DNA from: Clostridium bowmanii
Lineage (GTDB): Bacteria > Bacillota > Clostridia > Clostridiales > Clostridiaceae
Assembly (NCBI RefSeq): GCF_018861315.1
Contig: NZ_JAHLDL010000014.1
Span: forward strand, 56,761-120,760
Direction of reading: 5' to 3'
DNA length: 64,000 nucleotides
The notes under the pieces were generated by a model. That model saw only the letters and a list, made by a program, of their open reading frames with translations. It had not been told where the DNA came from and made no database searches. Every line of letters starts with the position of its first letter. The first letter of the stretch is position 1. Positions 25,917-34,504 of the stretch are shown piece by piece. A program made the translations under genes and the position numbers.

Positions 25917-25956
25917 ATAACTTTTGCAACTATGAATCTATAGTTGTAAGAGTTAT
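25917..25956 (+). terminator. Hairpin between the secreted protein gene and the ABC genes
   Basis: ATAACTTTTGCAACTAT (25917-25933) pairs with 25940-25956 at 15 of 17 positions. There is no clear T-run, so it may be an RNA-stability or attenuation element rather than a full terminator. Confidence 0.45.
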
Positions 25957-25980
25957 TAAATTAAATTTGGGGGTATACAA

Positions 25981-26706
25981 ATGGAGAAAGCTATTGAAAT
26001 TAAAAACCTTTCCAAGGTATATAAAAATGGAAGAGGTATAATGGATATCAATATTGACATACATAAAGGCGAAATTTTTGGGTTTCTAGGACCTAATGGT
26101 GCTGGTAAGACTACTGCTATGAAAGTTATGGCAGGACTTATAAAACCAGACAGTGGAGATGTTAGAATCTTAGGACATAGTATCACGCAGGAATATCAAA
26201 AGGCTATGGGAAAAGTAGGCTGCATTATTGAAACCGCAGAATCCTATCTTTATTTGACTGCCTTCGAGAATTTAAAACAAGTTTCAAGATATTATAAAAA
26301 TGTTGATGATGCGAGAATAGATGAAGTACTAGAACTTACCGGAATGTTAAAATATAAAAGTGAAAAACCAAGAAAATTTTCTCTTGGAATGAAACAAAGA
26401 CTAGGAATTGCTGCTGCTATTTTATCAAGGCCAGAAGTGATTATTTTAGATGAACCACTAAATGGGCTTGACGTTGAGGGCATGATTTCTATGAGGAATA
26501 TAATAAAAGACTTAGTAGAAAAAGAAAATACTACATTTTTCATCTCTAGCCATCTTATTCACGATATTGAGCTTACCTGCACCAATATTGGAGTGCTATA
26601 CAATGGGAAGATGCTTAATGTAGATACTATGAAAAATATATTAAATAATTATGCCACACTGGAAAATTATTTTGTTAGCGAGGTAGAAAGAAATGGTAGA
26701 ATTTAA
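25981..26706 (+). CDS. ABC transporter ATP-binding protein
   Basis: 241 aa. Walker A GPNGAGKTT, Q-loop region, ABC signature FSLGMKQR and Walker B VIILDEPLNGLD are all intact, followed by the H-loop in FISSHLIHD. The short helical C-terminus (ATLENYFVSEVERNGR) is that of ABC-2 drug or lipid exporters. Its stop overlaps the start of the permease gene by 14 bases, which indicates translational coupling. It follows the secreted protein gene and precedes a two-component system. A role in antimicrobial peptide or envelope-stress resistance is likely from context, but the substrate is unknown. Confidence 0.92.
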   Translation: MEKAIEIKNLSKVYKNGRGIMDINIDIHKGEIFGFLGPNGAGKTTAMKVMAGLIKPDSGDVRILGHSITQEYQKAMGKVGCIIETAESYLYLTAFENLKQVSRYYKNVDDARIDEVLELTGMLKYKSEKPRKFSLGMKQRLGIAAAILSRPEVIILDEPLNGLDVEGMISMRNIIKDLVEKENTTFFISSHLIHDIELTCTNIGVLYNGKMLNVDTMKNILNNYATLENYFVSEVERNGRI

Positions 26707-27445
26707 AGCTGCTTTAACAAATGAAGTCGAAAAATTGTATAAAAGAAAAAAAGTTTTAGTTGCTCTGACTATATCACTTATTTTCATCATAATAGGACAG
26801 TTATCTATGGTGGTACTACGATCTGGCTTTGGACTACGTGGGGTTTCTAGTATGGATTTTCCTATACTTGTGCTTTCAGTAGTTGTAAATACCATTCTGC
26901 CACTATTTACGGCGCTTGTTACTATAGAAAGTTTCTCAGGAGAATTTTCGCAAAATACTATGAAGATTGCACTTACTAGGCCTATCTCAAGACTTATGTT
27001 TTACAGCGCAAAGTTGACTGCCATTATGTTATTTATACTTTCTAACCTTTTATTTGTAATGATTTTTTCAATACTTGCTGGTTGCCTTTTTAATGCAAAT
27101 TCATTTACTTTAGCAAGTCTTTTTAAAATCTTACTTTCTTATGCGGTAACACTAGTGCCTATGGTGATATTATCAATAATTATTGCATTTTTTACAATGA
27201 TAATTAGAAGTGGAATAGGGGTGTTTTTTCTGTCCATTTTTGTTTTTGTTACACTTAAAGGACTAGGAATTCTTTTTTATAGATATGCTGGAGTATTTAT
27301 TACATCTATGATGAGCTGGTATACACTATTTCTTATGGAGACTATTCCTACTTTTAAAATATTTCTTCAGTTTATGATGATGCTCAGTTATGCTATAATA
27401 TTTTTTACAGCAGGATATTACTTATTTGATAAAAAAGAATTTTAA
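26693..27445 (+). CDS. ABC-2 type permease
   Basis: 250 aa with six predicted membrane spans. The first helix comes after a basic N-terminus (EVEKLYKRKKVLVAL), and the loop FSGEFSQNTMKIALTRPISRLMFYSAKL has the E-F.....T..R.I sequence typical of ABC-2 permeases. The gene overlaps the end of the ATPase gene. Together they form the half-transporter pair. No substrate motif is known for this group. Confidence 0.9.
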   Translation: MVEFKAALTNEVEKLYKRKKVLVALTISLIFIIIGQLSMVVLRSGFGLRGVSSMDFPILVLSVVVNTILPLFTALVTIESFSGEFSQNTMKIALTRPISRLMFYSAKLTAIMLFILSNLLFVMIFSILAGCLFNANSFTLASLFKILLSYAVTLVPMVILSIIIAFFTMIIRSGIGVFFLSIFVFVTLKGLGILFYRYAGVFITSMMSWYTLFLMETIPTFKIFLQFMMMLSYAIIFFTAGYYLFDKKEF

Positions 27446-27483
27446 GGGTAGTACTTAAACGAATTTAATGGATTTCTGGGGTG

Positions 27484-28932
27484 ATGCAGTTGAATATAAA
27501 AAAGCGGTTAATTCTATCTAATACTATAACTATAGTGATTCCATTCGTTGTTACAATTATAGCATCTTTCTTATTTGTTTTTGTTTGTTCAACGATTTTT
27601 AATAAGGATGTAAGTTATGATAATTTTAAAAAATTTATGTTTATAAAAACGGAGCTGTCTAATACTAAAAGTACTATATGGAAACAAAATTCTGAGGATA
27701 TGGAAGATCCAGTCTATCAGAAGTATTTGTATCAAAAGCTGTCCAATATAGATGGAGAGCTCATAATTCTTAAAAACAATACTGTTATTTTCACATCTAA
27801 GGATATAAATAAAATAGATATAGAAAAATGTTTATTAGAATCTAAAGTTAAATCCCAAAGAAAAGTAGTTGAAATTGATACTTTAGACTACATAGTTGAA
27901 GTAGCACCACTTAGGTTCAAGGATGAAGCTTTAGGAAGTGCCATACTATTGGCACCAACTTTTGAGTATGCAGGTATTCTTGAAAAACTTATTATATTTA
28001 TCATTGGGGTATTCCTTATTACTTTTATAGGAGTTAACATATTTATGTCCTATCTATTTTCAAAAAGAATAATAAAGCCCTTGTCACTTTTAAAGGCAGC
28101 GGTTGGAGATATTAGTAAGGGGGATTTAAGTCTGGAAATAATTGAAGCTGGAGACCAAGAAATTGTGGATTTATGCGCTGATTTTGAAAAGATGAGAATA
28201 CAACTTAAGGATGCTGTTAGTTTGAAAAAAAAGTATGATGATAATAGGACAATGTTAGTTTCTAGTATATCCCATGATCTTAAAACACCTTTAACTTCGA
28301 TAAAAGGCTATGTTAAAGGTGTTTTAGATGGAGTGGCAAATACCCCTGAAAAAGCAGAACGATATTTAAAGACTGTTTATTCTAAAGCGGAGGGTATGGA
28401 TGTTATGATTAATGATTTGCTTTTATACTCCAAATTAGATTTGAGTCAGCTTCCTTTTAACTTTGAAAAAACAGATATTATAGATTACTTTAATTACTGT
28501 ATTCATGAAAGTACAATTGAACTTGAAAAATTTAATATAAAAATTTCTTTGATAAATGACTTGAAAGGATCAAAATACATTAAGATTGATAGAGAGAGAC
28601 TTATGAGGGTTATACTAAATATTATTGATAATGCTCGTAAATATATGGATAAAGAGAAAGGCGAAATTACTATACTGCTTAGGGAAACTAATTCTAGTAT
28701 CATTATTGAAATAAGAGATAACGGCTGCGGCATTGATAATAATGATGCAAATAAAATTTTTGACAGGTTTTATAGAGCAGATTCTGCAAGGAGTGAAGCT
28801 AAGGGGAGCGGACTTGGGCTTGCCATTGCAAAACAAATTGTAGAGGGACACAAGGGCAAAATATGGGCTATAAGTCATGAAAGCAAGGGTACAAGTATTT
28901 TGATATCATTCGGAAAAATATCAGAAGGGTAG
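27484..28932 (+). CDS. Sensor histidine kinase
   Basis: About 482 aa. Possible starts are GTG 27481, ATG 27484 and TTG 27490; GGGGTG at 27477-27482 is best spaced for TTG 27490, so the exact start is uncertain. Two membrane helices (about 11-33 and 175-200) bracket a 140-aa external sensor domain. A HAMP domain (KRIIKPLSLLKAAVGDISKGDL) follows. The DHp box has the phospho-acceptor His in SSISHDLKTPLTSIKGY. The ATP lid motifs are NIIDNARKYM, RDNGCGID and GSGLGLAIAKQIV. The response regulator gene starts 10 bp downstream. Confidence 0.93.
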   Translation: MQLNIKKRLILSNTITIVIPFVVTIIASFLFVFVCSTIFNKDVSYDNFKKFMFIKTELSNTKSTIWKQNSEDMEDPVYQKYLYQKLSNIDGELIILKNNTVIFTSKDINKIDIEKCLLESKVKSQRKVVEIDTLDYIVEVAPLRFKDEALGSAILLAPTFEYAGILEKLIIFIIGVFLITFIGVNIFMSYLFSKRIIKPLSLLKAAVGDISKGDLSLEIIEAGDQEIVDLCADFEKMRIQLKDAVSLKKKYDDNRTMLVSSISHDLKTPLTSIKGYVKGVLDGVANTPEKAERYLKTVYSKAEGMDVMINDLLLYSKLDLSQLPFNFEKTDIIDYFNYCIHESTIELEKFNIKISLINDLKGSKYIKIDRERLMRVILNIIDNARKYMDKEKGEITILLRETNSSIIIEIRDNGCGIDNNDANKIFDRFYRADSARSEAKGSGLGLAIAKQIVEGHKGKIWAISHESKGTSILISFGKISEG

Positions 28933-28941
28933 AGGATTAAT

Positions 28942-29637
28942 ATGAAGAGAATTTTAATAGTCGAAGATGATGAAAGTATTGCTGAACTTGAAAAAGACTA
29001 TCTAGAGATTGAGGGATTTGAAGTTAAAATATGTAACAATGGTGTGGATGGGTTAAATGCATTAAAAACAAACAAATTTGACTTGTTAATTCTTGATGCT
29101 ATGCTTCCTAAAATTGATGGATATACTATTCTGCGTAGTCTTAAAGATGACAAGGACATTCCGGTTTTGATGGTTTCTGCAAAGAAAGAGGATATTGATA
29201 AAATAAAGGGGCTCAGTCTTGGTGCGGATGACTATATTACAAAGCCATTTAATCCCAGTGAATTAGTTGCTAGAGTTAAGTCACATCTTCGAAATTATGA
29301 AAGAATAAAAAATAAATTTAAGAGTGGAGCCCCCAATAGCACAGTTATAATAAGAGGTCTGGAAATAAGAAAAGATTGCAGGCAGGTATTTATGAATGGT
29401 GTTGAAATAAATTTAACACAAAAGGAATTTGAGCTATTACTGTATTTAGCTGAAAACCCTAATAGAGTATTTAGCAAAGAGGAATTATTTGAAAAAATTT
29501 GGGGATTTGATGCTATAGGAGATACTGCAACCGTTACAGTACATATTGGTAGAGTTAGAGAGAAAATTGAGGTATCTACATCTGTTCCTCAATATATTGA
29601 AACCGTTTGGGGAACTGGGTACAGGCTTAGGGTATAA
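28942..29637 (+). CDS. OmpR/PhoB-type response regulator
   Basis: 231 aa. Receiver domain with the acidic pocket near VEDDESI, phospho-acceptor Asp in LLILDAMLPKIDGY, and Lys in DYITKPFNP. The C-terminal winged helix includes NLTQKEFELLLYLAENP and TVTVHIGRVREKIE, ending WGTGYRLRV. It pairs with the kinase gene just upstream. Its likely target is the palindromic promoter in front of the secreted protein/ABC operon, which is inferred from position only. A hairpin starts inside its last codons. Confidence 0.94.
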   Translation: MKRILIVEDDESIAELEKDYLEIEGFEVKICNNGVDGLNALKTNKFDLLILDAMLPKIDGYTILRSLKDDKDIPVLMVSAKKEDIDKIKGLSLGADDYITKPFNPSELVARVKSHLRNYERIKNKFKSGAPNSTVIIRGLEIRKDCRQVFMNGVEINLTQKEFELLLYLAENPNRVFSKEELFEKIWGFDAIGDTATVTVHIGRVREKIEVSTSVPQYIETVWGTGYRLRV

Positions 29638-29675
29638 AACATACTCTAAACCTGTACCCATTAATTTTCATTCAC
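29616..29675 (+). terminator. Terminator overlapping the response regulator 3' end
   Basis: TGGGTACAGG (29616-29625) pairs with CCTGTACCCA (29651-29660), and the inner bases GGGTAT/ATAC extend the stem. The following sequence is T-rich, but the U-tract is weak. Confidence 0.65.
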
Positions 29676-29701
29676 TATTATTTAAAAATTTATAAAATCT
29701 A

Positions 29702-29730
29702 TTGACTTACGAACAAACGTTCGCTATAAT
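29702..29730 (+). promoter_or_regulatory. Promoter with LexA (SOS) box in the spacer
   Basis: TTGACT (29702-29707), 17-bp spacer, TATAAT (29725-29730). The spacer contains CGAACAAACGTTCG (29710-29723), an exact match to the Gram-positive LexA/DinR consensus CGAAC-N4-GTTCG. LexA bound between -35 and -10 would shut off transcription, so the downstream 85-aa gene should be DNA-damage inducible. The leader to that gene is about 140 bases. Confidence 0.88.
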
Positions 29731-29873
29731 ATAAATATAGTATTAAAAGTAAAAATACCTGTAAAGTATTTTAAATATATAGATATTGTATTTTATAGTA
29801 GCTTGAATTTACAGAGAAGCTGTATTTTTAAAAGTACCACTTTAGTGGATTATTTAACTGGGGGTAAAACAAT

Positions 29874-30131
29874 ATGGAAACAAAGGATTTATGGGTTAAG
29901 ATAAATTATTCGCAAGAGGGTAGTGATAGTTTATCAATAGCATATACTGCGAGTACTGATAAGGTAAATCATTCTTCTAAGTATTTAATTTGCGGGGGAA
30001 GGTACAATAAAAATGGTGGAACTATAATGTTTAAGGCCAAAAATATGGAAGAAGCCACGGAAATAGCTAATAATAATTTAGTAGCTAATGCAGGTACTAA
30101 TAAATATGAGTATCTTAAAAGAATTATATAA
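29874..30131 (+). CDS. Orphan 85-aa protein under SOS-type control
   Basis: 85 aa, starting at ATG 29874 behind GGGGG. I do not recognise the family. The sequence has beta-strand character at first (DLWVKINYSQEGSDSLSIAYTAS), then ICGGRYNKNGGTIMFKA and a helical end (NMEEATEIANNNLVANAG). There is no signal peptide, membrane helix or cysteine cluster, so it is likely a small soluble cytosolic protein. The only promoter seen has a consensus LexA box, suggesting a role in the DNA damage response such as division control, repair or prophage/toxin functions. It stands alone, with a terminator after it. Confidence 0.7.
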   Translation: METKDLWVKINYSQEGSDSLSIAYTASTDKVNHSSKYLICGGRYNKNGGTIMFKAKNMEEATEIANNNLVANAGTNKYEYLKRII

Positions 30132-30170
30132 TCAATGGTATATAGTAAAGCAAGTTAATTAATGATTTTT

Positions 30171-30218
30171 AATATTATAGAGGATATTCTGAAGTATCAG
30201 AATATCCTCTATAATATT
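30171..30218. terminator. Bidirectional terminator, 22-bp perfect stem
   Basis: Bases 30171-30192 pair perfectly with 30197-30218 around AGTA. It lies between the convergent 85-aa gene and the HD-GYP gene and overlaps the stop codon of the latter. Confidence 0.85.
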
Positions 30219-31335
30219 AAATGACAAATTCAATATTTTCGATTACAATATCTAACTGTTTTATCAATGAAACAGTTTCACCAATCTCTTGTGTATTGAC
30301 AGTGGTTCCTTTCTTTATAATTTTAACTTGAGGTCTTAAAGCAAAGTTAGGGAATATACCTGTTACCACGCCTATATCACCAGTACTTAGTCTTACCAGT
30401 GTTCCAGGTGGGTAAGGAACAACTGCCTTTGAAAATGCTTTAACCATTTCATAATCAAATTGAGTATCACCATGGGAAAGTATGTATTCTACAGCATCAT
30501 TAGGATTCATGGCTTTTCGATATGGACGGTCTGAAGTAAGCGCATCATAAACATCTGCAATAGCAACAATTCTCGCAAATCTGTTTATAGATTTATTCTT
30601 TATATTTTCTGGATATCCGCATCCATTCATTTTTTCATGGTGTTGAAGCGCCACGATTCTAGAGGGGGCAGATATATCTAAGCAACCTTTTAAATAATCG
30701 TAGCCTTTTGTAGTATGTTCTTTTATTATTTCAAATTCTTCATTTGTTAAGGGGCCGGGCTTTAGTACTATATCTATTGGAATAAGAACTTTACCTATGT
30801 CATGTATTAATGCACCCATGCATAAAGTGTAAAGATCATTTTGATTTAGCTGTAATTGAACACCTAACACTAGAGATATTACAGCTACATTTACACTATG
30901 CTGATAGGTGTAATTATCCATACTTTTAATGTCTACTAAACTAATCATTACATTTTTCTTACTTATAATTTCGTCAATTATATCTCTGGCAATACTTCCT
31001 ATAGATTCAAAATAGGCATGGTTTTCTTTCGCAAATTTTTTTTCGTTGAAATTTATATTATTTGAATATAAATTATATTTTTCAAAACTATAGAAGGTTT
31101 CTTTTATAGCTTTTATAGCATTTTGACGTAATTCAGGTTTTATAACATCCTCAATTATAATTTCACTATACTCATCACTAATGTATATAGAACAAATTCG
31201 TAAACGTTTAATTCGTATTAAAAAAATTTCGGTTAGTACAACACCTTCTCTTAATAAAATTCGTCCATCATTATCAAATATAGTTTTGGCCAAATAATTT
31301 CCTGGTTTTGCAAATTCAATTGGTACAAGCCGCAT
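30217..31335 (-). CDS. HD-GYP domain protein, putative c-di-GMP phosphodiesterase
   Basis: 372 aa. An N-terminal region of about 110 residues (LVPIEFAKPGNYLAKTIF, typical of DUF3391-like starts of clostridial HD-GYP proteins) precedes the HD-GYP core. Motifs: HSVNVAVISL, the metal-binding HDIGKVLIP, HTTKGYDYL, LQHHEKMNGCGYP (the GYP element), and IVAIADVYDALTSDRPYRKAM. A short beta domain follows (GTLVRLSTGDIGVVTGIF). It likely degrades c-di-GMP to pGpG or GMP in the cytosol. A GGDEF protein is encoded 3 kb away. Confidence 0.92.
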   Translation of the reverse strand: MRLVPIEFAKPGNYLAKTIFDNDGRILLREGVVLTEIFLIRIKRLRICSIYISDEYSEIIIEDVIKPELRQNAIKAIKETFYSFEKYNLYSNNINFNEKKFAKENHAYFESIGSIARDIIDEIISKKNVMISLVDIKSMDNYTYQHSVNVAVISLVLGVQLQLNQNDLYTLCMGALIHDIGKVLIPIDIVLKPGPLTNEEFEIIKEHTTKGYDYLKGCLDISAPSRIVALQHHEKMNGCGYPENIKNKSINRFARIVAIADVYDALTSDRPYRKAMNPNDAVEYILSHGDTQFDYEMVKAFSKAVVPYPPGTLVRLSTGDIGVVTGIFPNFALRPQVKIIKKGTTVNTQEIGETVSLIKQLDIVIENIEFVI

Positions 31336-31499
31336 AAAATATCACACCCTCAACATAAATAATTAAGTCACTTAAATGTATTTTACACTATTTAGACTGA
31401 AAATTACACTATTAATTACAAATAGAATACATAAAATATATTTAAAACAAAAAATGTATTTTATAGTAAAAATATATACAATACTGTTTTAAATATGAA

Positions 31500-31558
31500 A
31501 TAAATGTATTTATAAAAATAATACATTTATTGTATAAAATGGTATAATATTGATTATA
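31500..31558 (+). promoter_or_regulatory. Promoter with upstream palindrome before the CapA-like gene
   Basis: ATAAATGTATT (31500-31510) and AATACATTTAT (31520-31530) form an 11-bp inverted repeat ending at the -35. TTGTAT (31530-31535), 17-bp spacer, TATAAT (31553-31558). Possible operator; regulator unknown. The rest of 31336-31499 is AT-rich without a gene. Confidence 0.5.
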
Positions 31559-31599
31559 ACTAATTTTCATTTAATTAATTTGTAAAGTGGTGATATATT

Positions 31600-32889
31600 A
31601 TGAAAAAATCAAGTCAAATACTAATAATTATATGCATCTTTGTAGCTTCGGTTATCAGTACATTAATTATTAACATCCAAGGTGATAATTATAAAATTAG
31701 CAAAAACCAGGATATTAAAAAGCAAGAGATTAAAGAGAATTCAACTACAAGTGAAAATTTAGAATACAAGGAGGCAAACATTGTAGCGGTAGGCGATATA
31801 ATAGTTCATGAAGACCAGCTAAAAGCACAATTAAATGAGAATACGGGGGAATACAATTTTTATAATAATTTTAAATATGTAAAGTCACATATAATTTCGG
31901 CGGACATTGCTCTTGCAAATTTAGAAACTACATTAGCTGGAGAAAAGAATAAATATACAGGATATCCCACCTTTAATTCGCCTAGCAGCTTAGCAGATGC
32001 AATGGTAGACAGTGGCTTTGATATTTTGTCTATAGTTAATAATCATACTATAGATAGGGGTAGTGCGGGTGTTTTTAGCACTATGTCAGAGATTCAAAAG
32101 AGAAGCCTTAAAGAAATTGGAGCAAGGGAAAATGTAGATAAAAAGCCCTACCTAATACAAGATGTAAAAGGGATAAAAATGGGCTTTATAAGCTATAGTT
32201 ATGAAACACCAAGAAAGGGAGCAAGTAAGACATTAAACGCAATAGAAATTCCTAGTGATGTTGTAAATCTATTAAATACTTTTAGTTATGAACATATTGA
32301 TGAAGATCTAAATAAAATAAAAATACAAATTGATGAAATGAAAAGTGCGGGAGCTGAGGCAATTGTATTTTTCATTCATTGGGGAAATGAATACGAGAGA
32401 GTACCTAATGTTCATCAAAAGAGTATTGCAAGGGCACTATGTGATTATGGAGTAGATGTAATTTTAGGAAGTCATCCACATGTAGTTCAAACTATGGAAT
32501 TTATAACTTCTGAAAAAACAGGTAAAAGATCCTTGGTTGTATACTCAATGGGTAATTTTATTTCCAATCAGCAATATGAAAGAACAAATAATAGATACAC
32601 TGAGGATGGGGTTATTGTAAATATACAAATTAAGAAGAGTAAATTATCTAAGGATATCACAATAAGCGATGTTTCCTATATACCTACTTGGGTACACAGA
32701 TATACTGATAATAATAAGTTCGTTTATGAAGTTTTACCCTTAACGGATGCACTAGCAAGCAAAGGTAAATATAATCTTAATGAGAGCCAATCGGCATGGA
32801 GAGCTGAAAATTCTGAGAAGAGTACCAGAATGCTAATGGGGGGCAGTAAGGAAATATTAGAGGCAGGCGCAAAAGAAGTTATGAATTAA
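31600..32889 (+). CDS. CapA family (poly-gamma-glutamate synthesis-like) membrane-anchored protein
   Basis: 429 aa. One N-terminal membrane helix (about 6-25) is followed by an external calcineurin-like phosphoesterase fold of the PGA_cap type. Motifs: ANIVAVGDIIVHEDQL, DIALANLETTLAGE, SIVNNHTIDRG, VFFIHWGNEYERVPN, VDVILGSHPHVVQ and LVVYSMGNFISNQ. In Bacillus CapA takes part in polyglutamate export; in clostridia such proteins are widespread without the other cap genes, and no capBC is next to it here. The true substrate is unknown. ATG 31600 has GGTGAT upstream. Confidence 0.88.
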   Translation: MKKSSQILIIICIFVASVISTLIINIQGDNYKISKNQDIKKQEIKENSTTSENLEYKEANIVAVGDIIVHEDQLKAQLNENTGEYNFYNNFKYVKSHIISADIALANLETTLAGEKNKYTGYPTFNSPSSLADAMVDSGFDILSIVNNHTIDRGSAGVFSTMSEIQKRSLKEIGARENVDKKPYLIQDVKGIKMGFISYSYETPRKGASKTLNAIEIPSDVVNLLNTFSYEHIDEDLNKIKIQIDEMKSAGAEAIVFFIHWGNEYERVPNVHQKSIARALCDYGVDVILGSHPHVVQTMEFITSEKTGKRSLVVYSMGNFISNQQYERTNNRYTEDGVIVNIQIKKSKLSKDITISDVSYIPTWVHRYTDNNKFVYEVLPLTDALASKGKYNLNESQSAWRAENSEKSTRMLMGGSKEILEAGAKEVMN

Positions 32890-33161
32890 ATAGCGCATTT
32901 GTAATTGTATGTTAAGTTAATTGCGGTGGCGGGTTTATCATATTTGTTCACGTTTCTAAGTTATCTTAGGGTGAATTATAAATAAAAGTTAGAATAAGGT
33001 TGAATACTTGCAATTATAAACTATAATTAAGGGTGAGAATATCAATATAGCATAAAATCTTGAAATTTGTAATTGCTTAGAAATAAGCATATTTAATAGT
33101 ATATAAAAATAAATGTAGTTGAAATTGATATTTTGAATAATTTTAATTGGGAGGAAATATA

Positions 33162-34025
33162 ATGACTAGTTTAACACGAAATGATATTTGTTGGTGTGGC
33201 AGTGGTAAAAAATATAAAAAATGTCACATGGATCAGGATATATTTATAAGTAATATAGAACAAAAAGTAGGTTATAAAATACCTAGGGATATCATGAAAA
33301 CAGAGGAACAAATAGATGGTATAAGAAAATGTTGTAAACTAACCCATGAGGTACTTGACATGGTTGGGGAGAAAATAAAAGTTGGAATAACTACAAATGA
33401 GATAAATACTTGGGTGCATGAGTATACTGTTGAGCATAATGCATATCCAGCACCACTGGGCTATGGTGGTTTCCCTAAGAGTGTATGTACGTCAATAAAT
33501 GATGTAATATGCCATGGCATACCTGATGACACGGTTTTAAAAGATGGTGATATAGTTAATGTAGATGTGACTTGCATACTAGATGGCTATTATGGGGATG
33601 CCAATAGAATGTTTATAATAGGAGAAGGTTCTAAAGAAGCGATAGATTTAGTCCGTGTATCAAAGGAATGTTTAGAACTCGGCATGGAGCAGGTAAAACC
33701 TTACAATACTCTTGGAGATATAGGAAATGCCATTCAAGAGCATGCAGAGAGCCTTGGATATTCTGTAGTATATGATTATGGCGGACATGGAGTTGGGGTT
33801 GAGTTTCATGAAGAACCTTTTGTACCTCATATAGGCAAAAAGGGAGAAGGCATGATAATATTACCTAATATGACCTTTACCATTGAGCCAATGATCAATA
33901 TTGGCGGTCCAGAAACTGATGTACTTGAAGATGATTGGACAGCGGTTACAGCAGATGGTTCATTATCATCTCAATGGGAACATACCATACTTGTTACTGA
34001 AACTGGATATGAAATACTAACATAA
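33162..34025 (+). CDS. map: Methionine aminopeptidase with N-terminal SEC-C zinc motif
   Basis: 287 aa. ATG 33162 follows GGGAGG; the track frame could start 15 bases earlier. Residues 1-25 form a SEC-C motif ([14 protein letters not shown]), a small zinc element thought to aid ribosome or nucleic acid contact. The rest is type I MetAP: DVICHGIPDD, the metal ligands in VNVDVTCILDGYYGDANR, His in YDYGGHGVGVEFHEEP, Glu in FTIEPMINIGG and Glu in SSQWEHTILVT. It removes the N-terminal methionine from new proteins. Clostridia often have this form in addition to the one in the ribosomal protein cluster. The 272 bp upstream (32890-33161) shows no gene. Confidence 0.93.
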   Translation: MTSLTRNDICWCGSGKKYKKCHMDQDIFISNIEQKVGYKIPRDIMKTEEQIDGIRKCCKLTHEVLDMVGEKIKVGITTNEINTWVHEYTVEHNAYPAPLGYGGFPKSVCTSINDVICHGIPDDTVLKDGDIVNVDVTCILDGYYGDANRMFIIGEGSKEAIDLVRVSKECLELGMEQVKPYNTLGDIGNAIQEHAESLGYSVVYDYGGHGVGVEFHEEPFVPHIGKKGEGMIILPNMTFTIEPMINIGGPETDVLEDDWTAVTADGSLSSQWEHTILVTETGYEILT

Positions 34026-34041
34026 TTCAGCATTACATATT

Positions 34042-34069
34042 AAAACACCTCCGTTATTGGAGGTGTTTT
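34042..34069 (+). terminator. Terminator of the methionine aminopeptidase gene
   Basis: AAAACACCTCC (34042-34052) pairs with GGAGGTGTTTT (34059-34069), followed by TTAG. Confidence 0.85.
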
Positions 34070-34103
34070 TAGTATATTTATGGGTGCTAAATTCGTTATA
34101 TGA

Positions 34104-34129
34104 AAAAACATTTGCTAACAAATGTTTTT
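34104..34129 (+). terminator. Second hairpin with T-run, in tandem
   Basis: AAAAACATTTG (34104-34114), loop CTAA, CAAATGTTTTT (34119-34129). It lies 35 bp after the first terminator. It may be a backup terminator or part of a repeat element. Confidence 0.65.
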
Positions 34130-34504
34130 AGTAGCAAAGAAGAATATATGTTTGAGCGAGGCAGCGAGTTTATATTTTTTAGCGGAGTGAATGCATTAGT
34201 CGTATTGCAATACGCGTAATATATACTTTTTTTCTTTTTTATTCATGTAACAATATCATTGTAAATGTTGTTTTAGTATTGATATTTGACGTTATATAAT
34301 AAAAAAAGATAAAGTACATAGTAATTTGGTATAATGATAGATAAGTACAAATTTTAAAGAGATTATAAAATATAGAAAAAAATAGAATGTTTTTATTTTA
34401 ATTTATAATGAAATACAAGGAATATGTTATATGTTAGCTTAGTCCATTAGATGTATTTTTTGAATTAATGTAAATATTTAATTGATATTGAGGAAGTGAT
34501 TGAA
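34130..34504 (+). other. Structured intergenic region before the giant signalling gene
   Basis: No gene. 34155-34215 is richer in G+C than its surroundings, with GAGCGAGGCAGCGAG and the perfect palindrome CGTATTGCAATACG (34201-34214). The element GTAATATATACTTTTTTT follows at 34216-34233, the same as one arm of the hairpins after acpP and near lysR. From 34240 on the sequence is AT-rich leader, ending in GAGGAAG. No clear promoter could be chosen. Confidence 0.5.
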
